A DNA stretch of 64,000 nt, taken from an uncultured Verrucomicrobiales bacterium (lineage in GTDB: Bacteria > Verrucomicrobiota > Verrucomicrobiia > Verrucomicrobiales > Akkermansiaceae). Below the pieces are notes generated by a model. That model was not told where the DNA came from. It saw only the letters and a list, made by a program, of their open reading frames with translations, and made no database searches. The stretch lies in NCBI GenBank assembly GCA_937893015.1, contig CALBJX010000062.1, positions 5,550 through 69,549 of the forward strand. Reading direction: 5' to 3'. The translations under genes and the position numbers were made by a program. Position 1 is the stretch's first letter, and each line of letters begins with the position of its first letter. Below are positions 9,156 to 17,247 of the stretch, in pieces.

Positions 9156-9821
9156 ATGAAACACGCCTCTCTTCTTCTCGCCGCCGCCTGTCTGTTGACT
9201 CCGCTGCCTCTCGTCGCTCAGGATGAGTTGGATGACATCGTTGCGGAAAATGAAGCCGCTCCCGCCAAGCCTAAGGCAAAGGCGGCCAAGGGCGGTGCCC
9301 AAACACCCGCCCAGAAAAAGGCTGCGGCCAAACTCCGCAAGGCGGAGCTCGCCAAGAAGCAGTTTGAGAAGAGCGAGAAGGCTCGCGCTAAGGTGAAAAT
9401 CAAGTGGGAAAGCTCCGATAAAAAAGCCTTCAAGGAGGCGGCCAAGTACAACCTGCCCGTGTGGGTGCTTTACACGGATCCCTCCACCTGCCCCTACTGC
9501 GTGAGACTGGACAACGAAATCATTTTCTCTAAGGAGTTCAAGAAGGCGACGGGGGCTTTCATCGGCTACCGCTCCTCCTCCCCGCTGCCGCAGTACGGCT
9601 GCAGCGGCGGCAAACCCATGGGTGCCCTTTTCACGCCTGATAAGAAGAACCTCGGCACGCTGGCCTACACCCCCAATCAGGGCCCTGCCGGCTATCTGGA
9701 TATCATCCGCAGGGCGGGCGACGGTATTCTGAAGACGGCCAAGGACAAGATTGAGTCCGACATTCAGGAGGCTCAGGCCGAGGTGGAAGCGGCTGAGGAA
9801 CCCGCAGCAGAAGAGGAATAA
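9156..9821 (+). CDS. Secreted thioredoxin-like protein with CPYC motif
   Basis: 221 residues. Signal peptide MKHASLLLAAACLLTPLPLVAQ, then an acidic segment and a Lys/Ala-rich linker (residues 30-80), then a thioredoxin-fold segment with WVLYTDPSTCPYC (C112 and C115) and a C-terminal acidic, Ala/Glu-rich tail. The CxxC suggests redox activity in the periplasm or at the cell surface, as in DsbD-gamma or thioredoxin_7 families; the substrate is unknown. The start at 9156 is set by the promoter. The following acetyltransferase starts 11 bases after the stop and may be co-transcribed. Confidence 0.82.
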   Translation: MKHASLLLAAACLLTPLPLVAQDELDDIVAENEAAPAKPKAKAAKGGAQTPAQKKAAAKLRKAELAKKQFEKSEKARAKVKIKWESSDKKAFKEAAKYNLPVWVLYTDPSTCPYCVRLDNEIIFSKEFKKATGAFIGYRSSSPLPQYGCSGGKPMGALFTPDKKNLGTLAYTPNQGPAGYLDIIRRAGDGILKTAKDKIESDIQEAQAEVEAAEEPAAEEE

Positions 9822-9832
9822 AGCCCGCCTCC

Positions 9833-10336
9833 ATGCCGAGCCCTTGGCAGATTCGCGCCGCGCGGGAGGCCGACCTCCCCGCGCTGCTGGCCATCTACAA
9901 CCACGCCGTGGAAACGAGCGTGGTCACCTTCGACTTGGAGCCCCGCACGGCAGCGGCGGGGCATGCATGGCTGGCGGCCCACACGGGGCGGCACCCGCTC
10001 TTGGTGGCAGAGCTCGCGGACGGCACTGTGGCGGGCTATGCGAGCCTGTCGCCCTACCGCCCCATGCCCGCGTATGACTCCACGGCAGAGCTTTCCCTCT
10101 ACATCCACCCCGTCTATCAGCGGCGGGGGCTGGGGCGTGCGCTGGCGGAGCACCTTCTCGCTGTTGCGCGGGCGGATGCTCGGCTGCATCTCATCGTCTC
10201 CGTTATCACCGCTTCTCACGCTGTGAGCATTGCGCTGCACGAAAAGCTCGGCTTCCGCTGCTGCGGTACCTTGCACGAAGCGGGCCTGAAGTTCGGGAGC
10301 TACCACGATGTCGTGCATTACGAACTGCGGGTGTGA
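9833..10336 (+). CDS. GNAT N-acetyltransferase, phosphinothricin acetyltransferase-like
   Basis: 167 residues, the size of the Pat/Bar/MnaT branch that acetylates small amino-acid analogues such as methionine sulfoximine and phosphinothricin. Seen: IRAAREADLPALLAIYNHAV at the start, acetyl-CoA-binding motif A YIHPVYQRRGLGRAL, and the C-terminal signature SIALHEKLGF...GTLHEAGLKFG followed by the W/H-rich end. Cytoplasmic. The physiological substrate cannot be read from sequence. It lies 11 bases behind the thioredoxin-like gene and its 3' end is followed directly by a repeat element. Confidence 0.88.
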   Translation: MPSPWQIRAAREADLPALLAIYNHAVETSVVTFDLEPRTAAAGHAWLAAHTGRHPLLVAELADGTVAGYASLSPYRPMPAYDSTAELSLYIHPVYQRRGLGRALAEHLLAVARADARLHLIVSVITASHAVSIALHEKLGFRCCGTLHEAGLKFGSYHDVVHYELRV

Positions 10337-10339
10337 GGT

Positions 10340-10419
10340 CGACAAATCGCGGATTTGTCGGGATGTACGATGTACATCGTACTTCGTACATTCAGTTCGA
10401 CAAACTGCTCATTTGTCAA
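10340..10419. repeat. Intergenic repeat element: two hairpins around a heptamer tract (copy F)
   Basis: Hairpin arms CGACAAATC (10340-10348) and GATTTGTCG (10352-10360), then four heptamers ATGTACG ATGTACA TCGTACT TCGTACA (10363-10390), then an imperfect hairpin TTCGACAAA (10396-10404) / TTTGTCAA (10412-10419). It lies between the acetyltransferase and the aspC promoter. Confidence 0.6.
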
Positions 10420-10443
10420 TCTTGTCACCATGCGAGTTTTTCC

Positions 10444-10472
10444 TTGCCAAACGGGGGGTGGCAGAGTATCAT
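10444..10472 (+). promoter_or_regulatory. Promoter of aspC
   Basis: TTGCCA (10444-10449), 17 bases, TATCAT (10467-10472). Leader of about 70 bases, no Shine-Dalgarno before ATG 10548. The extended -35 TTGCCAAACGG is identical to that of adk. Confidence 0.7.
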
Positions 10473-10547
10473 CTCACGCGTGCGCCGCATGGACTGTGCC
10501 CTGCGGACGTGCCATCACGAACATTTAACCACCACATTTTCCCTGCC

Positions 10548-11717
10548 ATGGAACTGATTTCTGATTGTGTTGCCGCCCTTCAGCCCTCCCTCACGTTGGC
10601 CGTGACGAACAAAGCCAAGGAGATGAAGGCCCGCGGTGAGCAGGTGTTCGGTCTTGCCGGCGGTGAGCCTGACAAGGACACCCCCGATAACATCAAGCAG
10701 GCCGCCATTAAGGCTCTGACCGAAGGCCAGACCAAGTACACCCCCTCCGTCGGTCTGCCCGCTCTGCGTCAGGCCATCTGCGACAAACTCAAGCGCGACA
10801 ACAATCTCGACTACAACATCAACCAGATTTGCGTGACCAGCGGTGCCAAGCCCGCCGAGTACGAGGCCCTGCGCGCCTGCATCAACCCCGGCGACGAGGT
10901 CATCATCCCCGCCCCCTACTGGGTGAGCTACCCCTCCATGGTGGAGCTCTGCGGCGGCGTGCCCGTCATCGTGCCCACCACGCCTGAGAGCGGCTGGAAG
11001 ATTACGCCTGAGCAGTTTGAGGACGCCATGACGCCCCGCACCAAGATGATTATCATCACCTCCCCCCACAACCCCACCGGCACCGTCTACACGGAGGCCG
11101 AGCTGCGTGCGCTGGGCGAGGTCGCCGTGGCGGAGGACATCCTCATCATGTCCGATGAGATCTACGAATACCTCAGCTACGATGAGTCCATGCCCCACGT
11201 CTCCATGGCCTCTCTGAGCAAGGAGATTTACGACCTGACCATCACCATCAACGGCTTCTCCAAGGGCTACGCCATGACCGGTTGGCGCCTCGGCTACTCC
11301 GCTGCCCCCGAGCACATCGCGAAGTACATCAAGCTCATTCAGGACCACACCGCCTCCAACACCACGACCTTCGCGCAGTACGGCGCCATCGAGGCTCTCA
11401 CGGGCGACCAGTCCTTCATCACCGATCTGAAGGAGGAGTACGACTTCCGCCGCCAGTATGTCTACCAGCGCCTCTGCGCTATGCCCAAGATTAAGGTGGT
11501 GGAACCCAAGGGTGCTTTCTACTTCTTCATCGACACCACGGAGCTGGGTATTCCCTCTCTGGAACTCTGCGACCAGCTGCTGGAGCGCTACAAGGTGGCT
11601 GCCGTTCCCGGCATTGCCTTCGGCTACGACAACGGCATCCGCATCTCCTACTGCACCTCTCTGGACGTGCTCAAGGAAGGCCTTGACCGCCTCGAGGACT
11701 TCTGCAAGAAGCACTGA
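10548..11717 (+). CDS. aspC: Pyridoxal-phosphate aspartate aminotransferase
   Basis: 389 residues, fold type I aminotransferase. Seen: GLAGGEPD near the N-terminus, the TSPHNPTGTVY segment with the PLP-contacting Asn, SDEIYEYLSYD, and the Schiff-base region NGFSKGYAMTGWRLGY with its lysine, then an Arg in the C-terminal substrate-binding part. Reaction: aspartate + 2-oxoglutarate to oxaloacetate + glutamate, though close relatives also act on prephenate or aromatic amino acids. An in-frame upstream ATG at 10308 would overlap the acetyltransferase and precede the promoter, so 10548 is used. Confidence 0.93.
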   Translation: MELISDCVAALQPSLTLAVTNKAKEMKARGEQVFGLAGGEPDKDTPDNIKQAAIKALTEGQTKYTPSVGLPALRQAICDKLKRDNNLDYNINQICVTSGAKPAEYEALRACINPGDEVIIPAPYWVSYPSMVELCGGVPVIVPTTPESGWKITPEQFEDAMTPRTKMIIITSPHNPTGTVYTEAELRALGEVAVAEDILIMSDEIYEYLSYDESMPHVSMASLSKEIYDLTITINGFSKGYAMTGWRLGYSAAPEHIAKYIKLIQDHTASNTTTFAQYGAIEALTGDQSFITDLKEEYDFRRQYVYQRLCAMPKIKVVEPKGAFYFFIDTTELGIPSLELCDQLLERYKVAAVPGIAFGYDNGIRISYCTSLDVLKEGLDRLEDFCKKH

Positions 11718-11727
11718 GGAAATGCAT

Positions 11728-11802
11728 CAATCAGGAAGTAAGCGCACCTGATGGTGCGAAGTCCTGAAAAAAACTCGGTCTGACGCTTGCGCCGGACCGA
11801 GT
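11728..11802. repeat. Intergenic repeat element with CAATCAGGAAGTAAGCG head and GGTCTGAC hairpin (copy D)
   Basis: CAATCAGGAAGTAAGCG (11728-11744) is shared, with one insertion, with the copy at 58534. It is followed by the small hairpin CGCACC TGAT GGTGCG, an A-rich run, and the terminator hairpin. Confidence 0.6.
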
Positions 11803-11808
11803 TTTTTT
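11768..11808. terminator. Terminator after aspC
   Basis: ACTCGGTC (11773-11780) pairs with GACCGAGT (11795-11802) around a 14-base loop. AAAAA precedes and TTTTTT follows, so it can also act on minus-strand transcripts from the amidase side. Confidence 0.88.
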
Positions 11809-11888
11809 ATTCCGCAGCATCCTTGTTTGGGGGTATCCGTAGGCGAAGACGGGAGCCGCTTAACTTTCAGATAAATCCCCCCCCCTCC

Positions 11889-12140
11889 TTAATCGCTGCC
11901 GTGGAGGCAAAGGGTGATGAGAACGCACAGGAGCGGCGAGAGAATGACAAGCGTGAGCCCGGTGTTGAAAAAAATCCCGCCGCCGAAAGCCGTAAACGCA
12001 GGCAGGAACAAAGGAAAGCATCAATAGGAATTCCCCGATGATAAAGGGGAAAGAAAAAAAATGTCCTGAATGCTCCCCGGAAGATTGACCTGAATCAGCA
12101 GTAAGGCGTAGATACAGGCAGAGATGATGAGCGCTATCAT
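11889..12140 (-). pseudogene. Small membrane protein interrupted by an in-frame TGA
   Basis: Reading the minus strand from ATG at 12140 gives MIALIISACIYALLLIQVNL and continues hydrophobically to residue 39. A TGA follows (12023-12021), and the same frame continues with FPLFLPAFTAFGGGIFFNTG and a second hydrophobic stretch to a TAA at 11889-11891. Both halves look like membrane segments, so this is most simply an 83-residue gene with a nonsense mutation, 15 bases downstream of the amidase. Recoding of TGA is possible but I see no evidence for it. The family is not recognised. Apart from this frame, the 432-base interval 11718-12155 holds only the repeat and terminator. Confidence 0.4.
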
Positions 12141-12155
12141 GGTGTGGGGCGGCAA

Positions 12156-13007
12156 TCAGCCGCGCGGGTAGCTGCTCGCGGGCTTCCGGATTTCGGCGCG
12201 TCGGCCGCGGGTGTTCAGGTGGTTCACGATGCCGCGACCGATGGCTTCCGCATAGCGGACGGCGTTGGCGTGTTTGCCGAGGAAGGCGGCGTGCTCGGGG
12301 TTGGAGAGGAAGGCGGATTCCGTGATGACGGCGGGCACGTAGCTCTCGTTGCAGGCGTTGAGCCAGTCGCCGCCGCCGCGCCGGCCGTTGTCGCGGATGA
12401 TGATGCCGCAGGTCTCACCGTGGTTGGGCATGCCGTGGTCAAAGATGCTCGCGTTCATTTCGGCGGCGAGGGCTTCCGCCAGCGAGGTGCCGACGCTGTT
12501 GCAATACATGGCTCCCTTGGTGTAGACCTGCCAGTCGTCCGTGCGGCTGTTGTGGTGCAGGAAGACCACGCAGGCGGGCTTTTGGTCCAGCGCCCAGTTG
12601 ACGGAGAGCATGCCGACGGCGATGCGGTGTGGGTGCTGCGTGCTGCGGTAGATGGCCCCGGGTTCGGGCGTCTTTACATGGTGGACACCGGCCTCCCGCG
12701 CCGCTTTGGCCAGCGCGGCATCGGCGGGCATATCCGCGCGGTTGCAGATGCGGACCTCGTAGCCCGCCTGCTCGATGACTCTCTTGGTGTAAATCGCGTA
12801 GCGGTACCAGAACTCGCATTCCTCGATGGCGCCGTAGCGGGCATCGGGTGTGCGGGCTCCCTGACCGCCGAGGCCGGGTTTGTACCAGTGCCCGATGTCG
12901 AGCACGACGACGCGGCTGTCGCGCACCTGCGCCCGCATCTGCTGTTGCATGCAGGTGCAGAGCAGGGGCATCAGTAACAGGAGCAGAAGAAGGCGGAATG
13001 CAGACAT
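12156..13007 (-). CDS. N-acetylmuramoyl-L-alanine amidase (Amidase_3), secreted
   Basis: 283 residues with a strongly hydrophobic N-terminal signal sequence (MSAFRLLLLLLLMPLLCTC). The zinc amidase_3 pattern is visible: VVVLDIGHW with the first His, an acidic region AIEECEFWYRY, VVFLHHNSRTD with the second His, and the catalytic glutamate in VITESAFLSNPEH. It should cleave the amide between MurNAc and the stem peptide in the periplasm, for cell separation or peptidoglycan recycling. It follows ruvB by 12 bases and probably shares its transcript. Not a clear lipobox, so the Cys residues do not prove lipidation. Confidence 0.88.
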   Translation of the reverse strand: MSAFRLLLLLLLMPLLCTCMQQQMRAQVRDSRVVVLDIGHWYKPGLGGQGARTPDARYGAIEECEFWYRYAIYTKRVIEQAGYEVRICNRADMPADAALAKAAREAGVHHVKTPEPGAIYRSTQHPHRIAVGMLSVNWALDQKPACVVFLHHNSRTDDWQVYTKGAMYCNSVGTSLAEALAAEMNASIFDHGMPNHGETCGIIIRDNGRRGGGDWLNACNESYVPAVITESAFLSNPEHAAFLGKHANAVRYAEAIGRGIVNHLNTRGRRAEIRKPASSYPRG

Positions 13008-13019
13008 GGAATCAGAAAA

Positions 13020-14045
13020 TTATTCGAGCGGCAGTTCTCCTTGGCCGCTGCGCCCGGTTTTCAGGCCGAGCTTGGCGTAGGCGGCGGGCATGGCCTCGCG
13101 CCCGCGCGGCGTGCGGCGGATGTAGCCCTGCATGATGAGGAAGGGCTCGTGGACGTCCTCGATGGTGGATTCGTCCTCGCCCACGGCAACGGCGAGGGAG
13201 GAAAGCCCCACGGGACCGCCGTTGAACTTCACAATCATGGTTTCCAGCAGGCGCTTGTCCATCTCATCGAGACCATCGTCGTCGATGTCAATCATGTCCA
13301 GCGCAGCCTGTGCCACCTCGGCGGTGATGCGGCCGTCCGCCTTCACCTGCGCGAAGTCGCGCACCCAGCGGAGCAGGGAGTTCGCCACGCGGGGGGTGCC
13401 GCGGCTGCGGCGGGCGATGGCGAGCGCACCCTCGCGCACGATGTCGATGCCCAGAATGCCCGCTGAGCGGTGCAGGATTTGGCAGAGCTCGTCCGCGGAG
13501 TAGTAGTCGAGGCGGTTCACCAGCCCGAAGCGCGAGCGCAGAGGCCCCGTCAGCATGCCCGCGCGGGTGGTGGCCCCCACCAGCGTGAACTTCGGCAGAT
13601 TGAGCTGGATGGAGCGGGCATTGGGGCCTTGGTCGATGATGATGTCGAGGCGGAAATCCTCCATCGCGGGGTACAGGTACTCCTCGATGGCGGGGTGCAG
13701 GCGGTGAATCTCGTCGATGAAGAGCACGTCGCCCTTTTCCACGTTGGTGAGGATGCCGGCCAAATCGCCCGCTTTCTCAATCTGCGGGCCGCTGGTGGTG
13801 TGCAGCTTGTGCCCCACGGCGTTGGCGATGATGTTGGCGAGCGTCGTCTTGCCGAGCCCGGGCGGGCCGCTGAGCAGCACATGGTCGAGCACGTCGCCGC
13901 GCATCTTCGCCGCCTGCACCATGAGCAGCAGGCGTTCTTTCACCTTCTCCTGCCCGCAGAACTCATTAAAGGCGGGCGGGCGCAACGAGACATCGAAGCT
14001 CGTTGTCGGGGCATCCGTCATGCGGGAATAGAGAGAATCACTCAT
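13020..14045 (-). CDS. ruvB: Holliday junction branch migration helicase RuvB
   Basis: 341 residues, standard length. RuvB is the AAA+ motor that, with RuvA, drives branch migration of recombination intermediates. Seen: [14 protein letters not shown] at the N-terminus, Walker [12 protein letters not shown], Walker B FIDEIHR, sensor region [18 protein letters not shown], and the C-terminal winged-helix part ending near [11 protein letters not shown]. The ATG directly abuts a period-7 repeat tract and no promoter is visible there, so transcription probably comes from the upstream reductase gene. Confidence 0.97.
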   Translation of the reverse strand: MSDSLYSRMTDAPTTSFDVSLRPPAFNEFCGQEKVKERLLLMVQAAKMRGDVLDHVLLSGPPGLGKTTLANIIANAVGHKLHTTSGPQIEKAGDLAGILTNVEKGDVLFIDEIHRLHPAIEEYLYPAMEDFRLDIIIDQGPNARSIQLNLPKFTLVGATTRAGMLTGPLRSRFGLVNRLDYYSADELCQILHRSAGILGIDIVREGALAIARRSRGTPRVANSLLRWVRDFAQVKADGRITAEVAQAALDMIDIDDDGLDEMDKRLLETMIVKFNGGPVGLSSLAVAVGEDESTIEDVHEPFLIMQGYIRRTPRGREAMPAAYAKLGLKTGRSGQGELPLE

Positions 14046-14046
14046 A

Positions 14047-14101
14047 AAGTCCGAAGTCCGAATTCAGAAGTCCGAAGGTATGTTGCGCCCTTCGGACTTC
14101 T
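14047..14101. repeat. Heptamer tract and hairpin upstream of ruvB (copy G)
   Basis: Units AAGTCCG AAGTCCG AATTCAG AAGTCCG AAGGTAT (14047-14081), then a 12-base stem AGAAGTCCGAAG / CTTCGGACTTCT (14066-14077 and 14090-14101). The tract touches the ruvB start codon. The hairpin lacks a T-tract in the ruvB direction. Confidence 0.6.
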
Positions 14102-14125
14102 TGGGGCGGGCAGAGCCCGCGGGAA

Positions 14126-15262
14126 TTAGTACACGTCTTTCTGGTAACGCTTGGCGGCCTTCATGTCGGCGAGGTAGGCGACGGCCTCTTCCTCGGACTT
14201 GTTGCCGTACTTGGCGATGATGGCGAGCAGGGCGGCTTCCACGTCCTTGGCCATGCGGTTGGCATCGCCGCACATGTAGAAGGCGGCACCCTTCTCAAGC
14301 CACTGCCAGACTTCCTCACCGGCCTGCTCCATGAGGTGCTGGACGTAAATCTTGTATTCCTGATCGCGGCTCCACGCCACGGAGAGCTTCAGCTTGCCGC
14401 TGTTCACGAGGGCTTCGAGCTCGTCCTCGTAGCAGCCGTCGGTGGCCTTGTAGGGGTTGCCGAAGAAGAACCACATGCCGCCCGTGGCGTTGTCGTGCAC
14501 GCGCTGCTGCATGAAGGCGCGGAAGGGGGCGATACCTGTGCCGGGGCCGACCATGATGATGGGCGTGGCACCGTCCTCGGGCAGGCGGAAGTTCTTGTTG
14601 CTGTGGACAAAGACCTTCACTTTGTCCCCGGCCTTCACGCGGTCGGCCATGAAGGTGGAGCACACGCCGTTGCGCTTGCGCGTCGTGCCCGTCTTGGGCG
14701 TGTAGCGCACGGCACCCACGCAGAGGGACACCTGGCCGGGCACCGCATCGGGGCTGCTGGCGATGGAGTACAGGCGGGCGTTCATCTTGCCGAGGATGGC
14801 GGTGAAGGCGGCGGCATCGGCAAACTTGGCGGTCATCTCGGGGTCTTCCGCAAGGTCGAGCAGGTCGCGGCCCCAGCAGAAGTCCTTGAGGGCGTCCTTG
14901 TCAGCAAGGATGGCGGCGAGCTTCTCGCTGTTCGCCACGGCGTTCCACTTGGTGAGCACGCCCTTCTTGAGACCCGTGATATCGTAGGTGGTGATGAGCG
15001 CCTCGCGCAGGGTGGCGCTGCTGCCGTCGGGCAGGGTGACTGTCTCCGCGGGGTCGAGGGAGAGGGCGGCGATGAGCGCATCGACCAGCGCGGGGTCGTT
15101 GTTCGGCAGCACGCCGAGGGCGTCACCCGTGGTGTAGGTCAGGCCGGAACCTTCCAGAGAGTAGTCGATGTGGATGGTCTCCTTGGCGCTGCCGGGCTTC
15201 GTGACGGGGCGGACTCCCAGCACGGTGGCGGGGAACGGGTTCTTCATGCTGTAAGGTTCCAT
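14126..15262 (-). CDS. CysJ-like FAD/NADPH reductase without the flavodoxin domain
   Basis: 378 residues corresponding to the C-terminal FAD and NADPH half of sulfite reductase flavoprotein CysJ. Seen: FAD motif RLYSIASSP, a GVCSTFMAD second flavin motif, NADPH motif VGPGTGIAPFRAFMQQR, FFFGNPYKATDGCYEDEL, YMCGDANRMAKDVEAAL, and the exact family terminus RYQKDVY with the aromatic last residue that stacks on FAD. The N-terminal FMN flavodoxin domain is absent and no cysI or flavodoxin gene lies nearby, so the electron acceptor is unknown. Start MEPYSMKNPF is preferred; an in-frame start at 15319 would lie in the -35 box. Confidence 0.85.
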   Translation of the reverse strand: MEPYSMKNPFPATVLGVRPVTKPGSAKETIHIDYSLEGSGLTYTTGDALGVLPNNDPALVDALIAALSLDPAETVTLPDGSSATLREALITTYDITGLKKGVLTKWNAVANSEKLAAILADKDALKDFCWGRDLLDLAEDPEMTAKFADAAAFTAILGKMNARLYSIASSPDAVPGQVSLCVGAVRYTPKTGTTRKRNGVCSTFMADRVKAGDKVKVFVHSNKNFRLPEDGATPIIMVGPGTGIAPFRAFMQQRVHDNATGGMWFFFGNPYKATDGCYEDELEALVNSGKLKLSVAWSRDQEYKIYVQHLMEQAGEEVWQWLEKGAAFYMCGDANRMAKDVEAALLAIIAKYGNKSEEEAVAYLADMKAAKRYQKDVY

Positions 15263-15290
15263 GGTGGTAAGAAAGGAAATTGTTACGTTC

Positions 15291-15319
15291 AGTCTGCGCC
15301 TTCGCGCACGGAATGTCAA
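15291..15319 (-). promoter_or_regulatory. Promoter of the CysJ-like reductase
   Basis: Minus strand TTGACA (15319-15314), 17 bases, CAGACT (15296-15291). Leader of about 20 bases to ATG 15262. Confidence 0.55.
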
Positions 15320-15387
15320 GAAGAAAAGCCTTCAGTCAATGCGTATGCGCGTGCGCGTCCGGCGCGTCAGCTCGCATAGCTTTTCTC

Positions 15388-15416
15388 TTGCGGCGCGGTG
15401 TGGAATGTGCTAGAGT
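15388..15416 (+). promoter_or_regulatory. Leaderless promoter of the Sel1 gene
   Basis: TTGCGG (15388-15393), 17 bases, TAGAGT (15411-15416), then 7 bases to ATG 15424. Confidence 0.65.
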
Positions 15417-15423
15417 GGGCTCT

Positions 15424-16779
15424 ATGAAACTGTTTGAGCTCGTTCTGGCCGCCGCAACAGTGGCTCTGCTGCCTGTCGCACAGGCGGAAATCGCCGACCC
15501 CGCTCCCGCCAAGGAAGCCTTAGCGCAGATGGCGAAGGATAATGCCGAGGATTTGTACCCCGTGGTGGCAGCTGTGTTGGATGCGGGTGGCAGTGTTGAG
15601 GATTTTGAGCCCTTCATGCGCTCCGCTGCCAAGGAGGGGGCCCCCGCTGCACGGCTATGGGTGGCGCAGATTGAGTTGGAAAAACTGGTAGCCAAGGGGG
15701 GGGATGCCGTGATGGCCGATGAAGCTGTTCTCGCCTGCAAGTCGTTGGAGGCCGCAGCAAAGGATGGCTATGTCCCCGCGCTGCTGGTGCAGTCCCACAT
15801 GGCGGGGGCCGGTATCGGTCGTCGCCCCAGCGAGAAGGAAGGCCTGCGTTTGCTGACAGAGGCTTGCAAGGCCGGCAGCGTGCGGGCCCGCGCAGCCTAC
15901 CTGCTGGTGAGCGGTCGCCTGAATGCGGGCGATTGGACTCTGCCCGAGGTGGCCTCTGAGCTGGAGAAGAACAATTATTATCTGGAGGAGATTATCGCCT
16001 CTCTCTACGGCGCAGAGGACGAAGCCCGCACGTGGTATGAAAAAGCGGCGGAGCACGGCAGTGCCCGTGCCGCCTATGTGCTCTCCCAGACATACGAGGA
16101 GACCATCCCCGAGGACAAAGCCGCGGCCTATCTGAAACTCGCCGCCGACCGACATCTGCCGGAGGCTCTCGCCGCCGTCAGTATGCTGGAAATCAACGGC
16201 GATGGTAAGCTTTTCCCCGTCAATCGCGAGCAGGGCATGCGCAAGTTGCAGGCGGCCCTCATGCTCGGCTACCAGCCCGCCGCCGTCACGCTCGCCTCGC
16301 TGTATATGGCGGAGCCGGACAAGCACAGCGCGGAGAGTGTGCTGGCTCTCTATAAAAATGCGGCGGAGCAGGGCGATGCCCGTGCCATGGTGGCCTATGC
16401 CTATTGCATCGCCACGGGGCGCGGCTGCGAGGCCGATGCCGCCAAGGGCCGCGAGATGCTGAAAACGCTTGCCTTCAACGGCATGCCTTACGCCTCCATG
16501 GCGCTGGCTGATTTGTACTTCAACGGCGTGGGGGAAGCGCCCGATGTGCGAGCCGCAGTCAATGCGCTCGGCGAGGCCGCCTCCGCAGGTGTGCCCCAGT
16601 GCTACACGCTCATGGCCGCCCTCACCGCGCTGGGTACGGAGGCGTCCAAGGGTGACGAACGCCGCGCGGAATCCTTCCTGCGCATGGCGGAGGAGAATCA
16701 TGAACAGAACCCCCGCGAGTTCTACCAATCCCTGCTCGCGGACAAGGTCTGGCATTTCCTGCCCCCCGCCGCCAAGTGA
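15424..16779 (+). CDS. Secreted Sel1-repeat protein
   Basis: 451 residues. Signal peptide MKLFELVLAAATVALLPVAQA, no lipobox. The mature part is built of about nine Sel1/TPR-like helical repeats, for example ARTWYEKAAEHGSARAAYVL, ALYKNAAEQGDARAMVAYAY, and SMALADLYFNGVGEAPDVRA. Such repeats act as scaffolds; in several bacteria they are linked to envelope stress or host interaction, but nothing here identifies the partner. An upstream in-frame ATG at 15280 precedes the promoter and is rejected. Monocistronic by position; divergent from the reductase gene. Confidence 0.88.
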   Translation: MKLFELVLAAATVALLPVAQAEIADPAPAKEALAQMAKDNAEDLYPVVAAVLDAGGSVEDFEPFMRSAAKEGAPAARLWVAQIELEKLVAKGGDAVMADEAVLACKSLEAAAKDGYVPALLVQSHMAGAGIGRRPSEKEGLRLLTEACKAGSVRARAAYLLVSGRLNAGDWTLPEVASELEKNNYYLEEIIASLYGAEDEARTWYEKAAEHGSARAAYVLSQTYEETIPEDKAAAYLKLAADRHLPEALAAVSMLEINGDGKLFPVNREQGMRKLQAALMLGYQPAAVTLASLYMAEPDKHSAESVLALYKNAAEQGDARAMVAYAYCIATGRGCEADAAKGREMLKTLAFNGMPYASMALADLYFNGVGEAPDVRAAVNALGEAASAGVPQCYTLMAALTALGTEASKGDERRAESFLRMAEENHEQNPREFYQSLLADKVWHFLPPAAK

Positions 16780-16884
16780 AATTATTTATCAAAATATAAA
16801 TAAATCGCCTCTTCTCGTGCGCTTTCTCAGGTGAAGGGACGCTCGATGTTGTTCTTTCTCTTAACCTTCAGCACGTTTCCGACC

Positions 16885-17193
16885 ATGAAAAAGATTCTCT
16901 TTTCCCTCCTGCTCGCACTGATGGCGCTCGTGATGGTCTGCGGCAATCGCGCGGAAGCCCGTGTGGCCGTCAGCATCAATGTGGGCTGCCCCCGCGTTTG
17001 CATGCCCTGTCCGCCGCGGTACTACTGTCCGCCGCCCTGTCCGCCGCGATACTGCGCCCCGTGCCCGCCGCCGTACTATGCGCCGCCTGCTCATTGCCAT
17101 GTGCACCGCCCGCACATTCACTATTCTTATCCTAACCACGGCGGGCATCATGCCCCGCATCGCGCACCCCGCGGGCATGCGCATCGGCGTTGA
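16885..17193 (+). CDS. Small secreted Cys/Pro/His-rich protein
   Basis: 102 residues. Signal peptide MKKILFSLLLALMALVMVCG ending near AEA. The mature protein has 10 cysteines, mostly in CPP(R)-type repeats (residues 34-61: CPRVCMPCPPRYYCPPPCPP and CAPCPPPYY), followed by a His-rich tail (HCHVHRPHIHY, HGGHHAPH). This composition could bind metals or cross-link through disulfides (inference). No family recognised. ATG 16831 is an alternative start that would spoil the signal peptide. No promoter was obvious in the 100 bases upstream. Ended by a strong terminator. Confidence 0.7.
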   Translation: MKKILFSLLLALMALVMVCGNRAEARVAVSINVGCPRVCMPCPPRYYCPPPCPPRYCAPCPPPYYAPPAHCHVHRPHIHYSYPNHGGHHAPHRAPRGHAHRR

Positions 17194-17210
17194 GATATCG
17201 CCATACCAAA

Positions 17211-17247
17211 CAGGGCGGACACCGAGAGGTGTCCGCCCTGTTGTTTT
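17211..17247. terminator. Terminator between convergent genes
   Basis: Perfect 13-base stem CAGGGCGGACACC / GGTGTCCGCCCTG with a GAGA tetraloop, followed by TTGTTTT. Confidence 0.92.

Noticed and set aside
12021..12023. Selenocysteine at the TGA of the small membrane gene
   Set aside because: I see no SECIS-like stem-loop just downstream and no supporting family; a nonsense mutation is simpler.
11787..12041. 84-codon plus-strand open frame
   Set aside because: Starts inside the terminator hairpin, charged low-complexity product, and the opposite strand has a better membrane-like frame.
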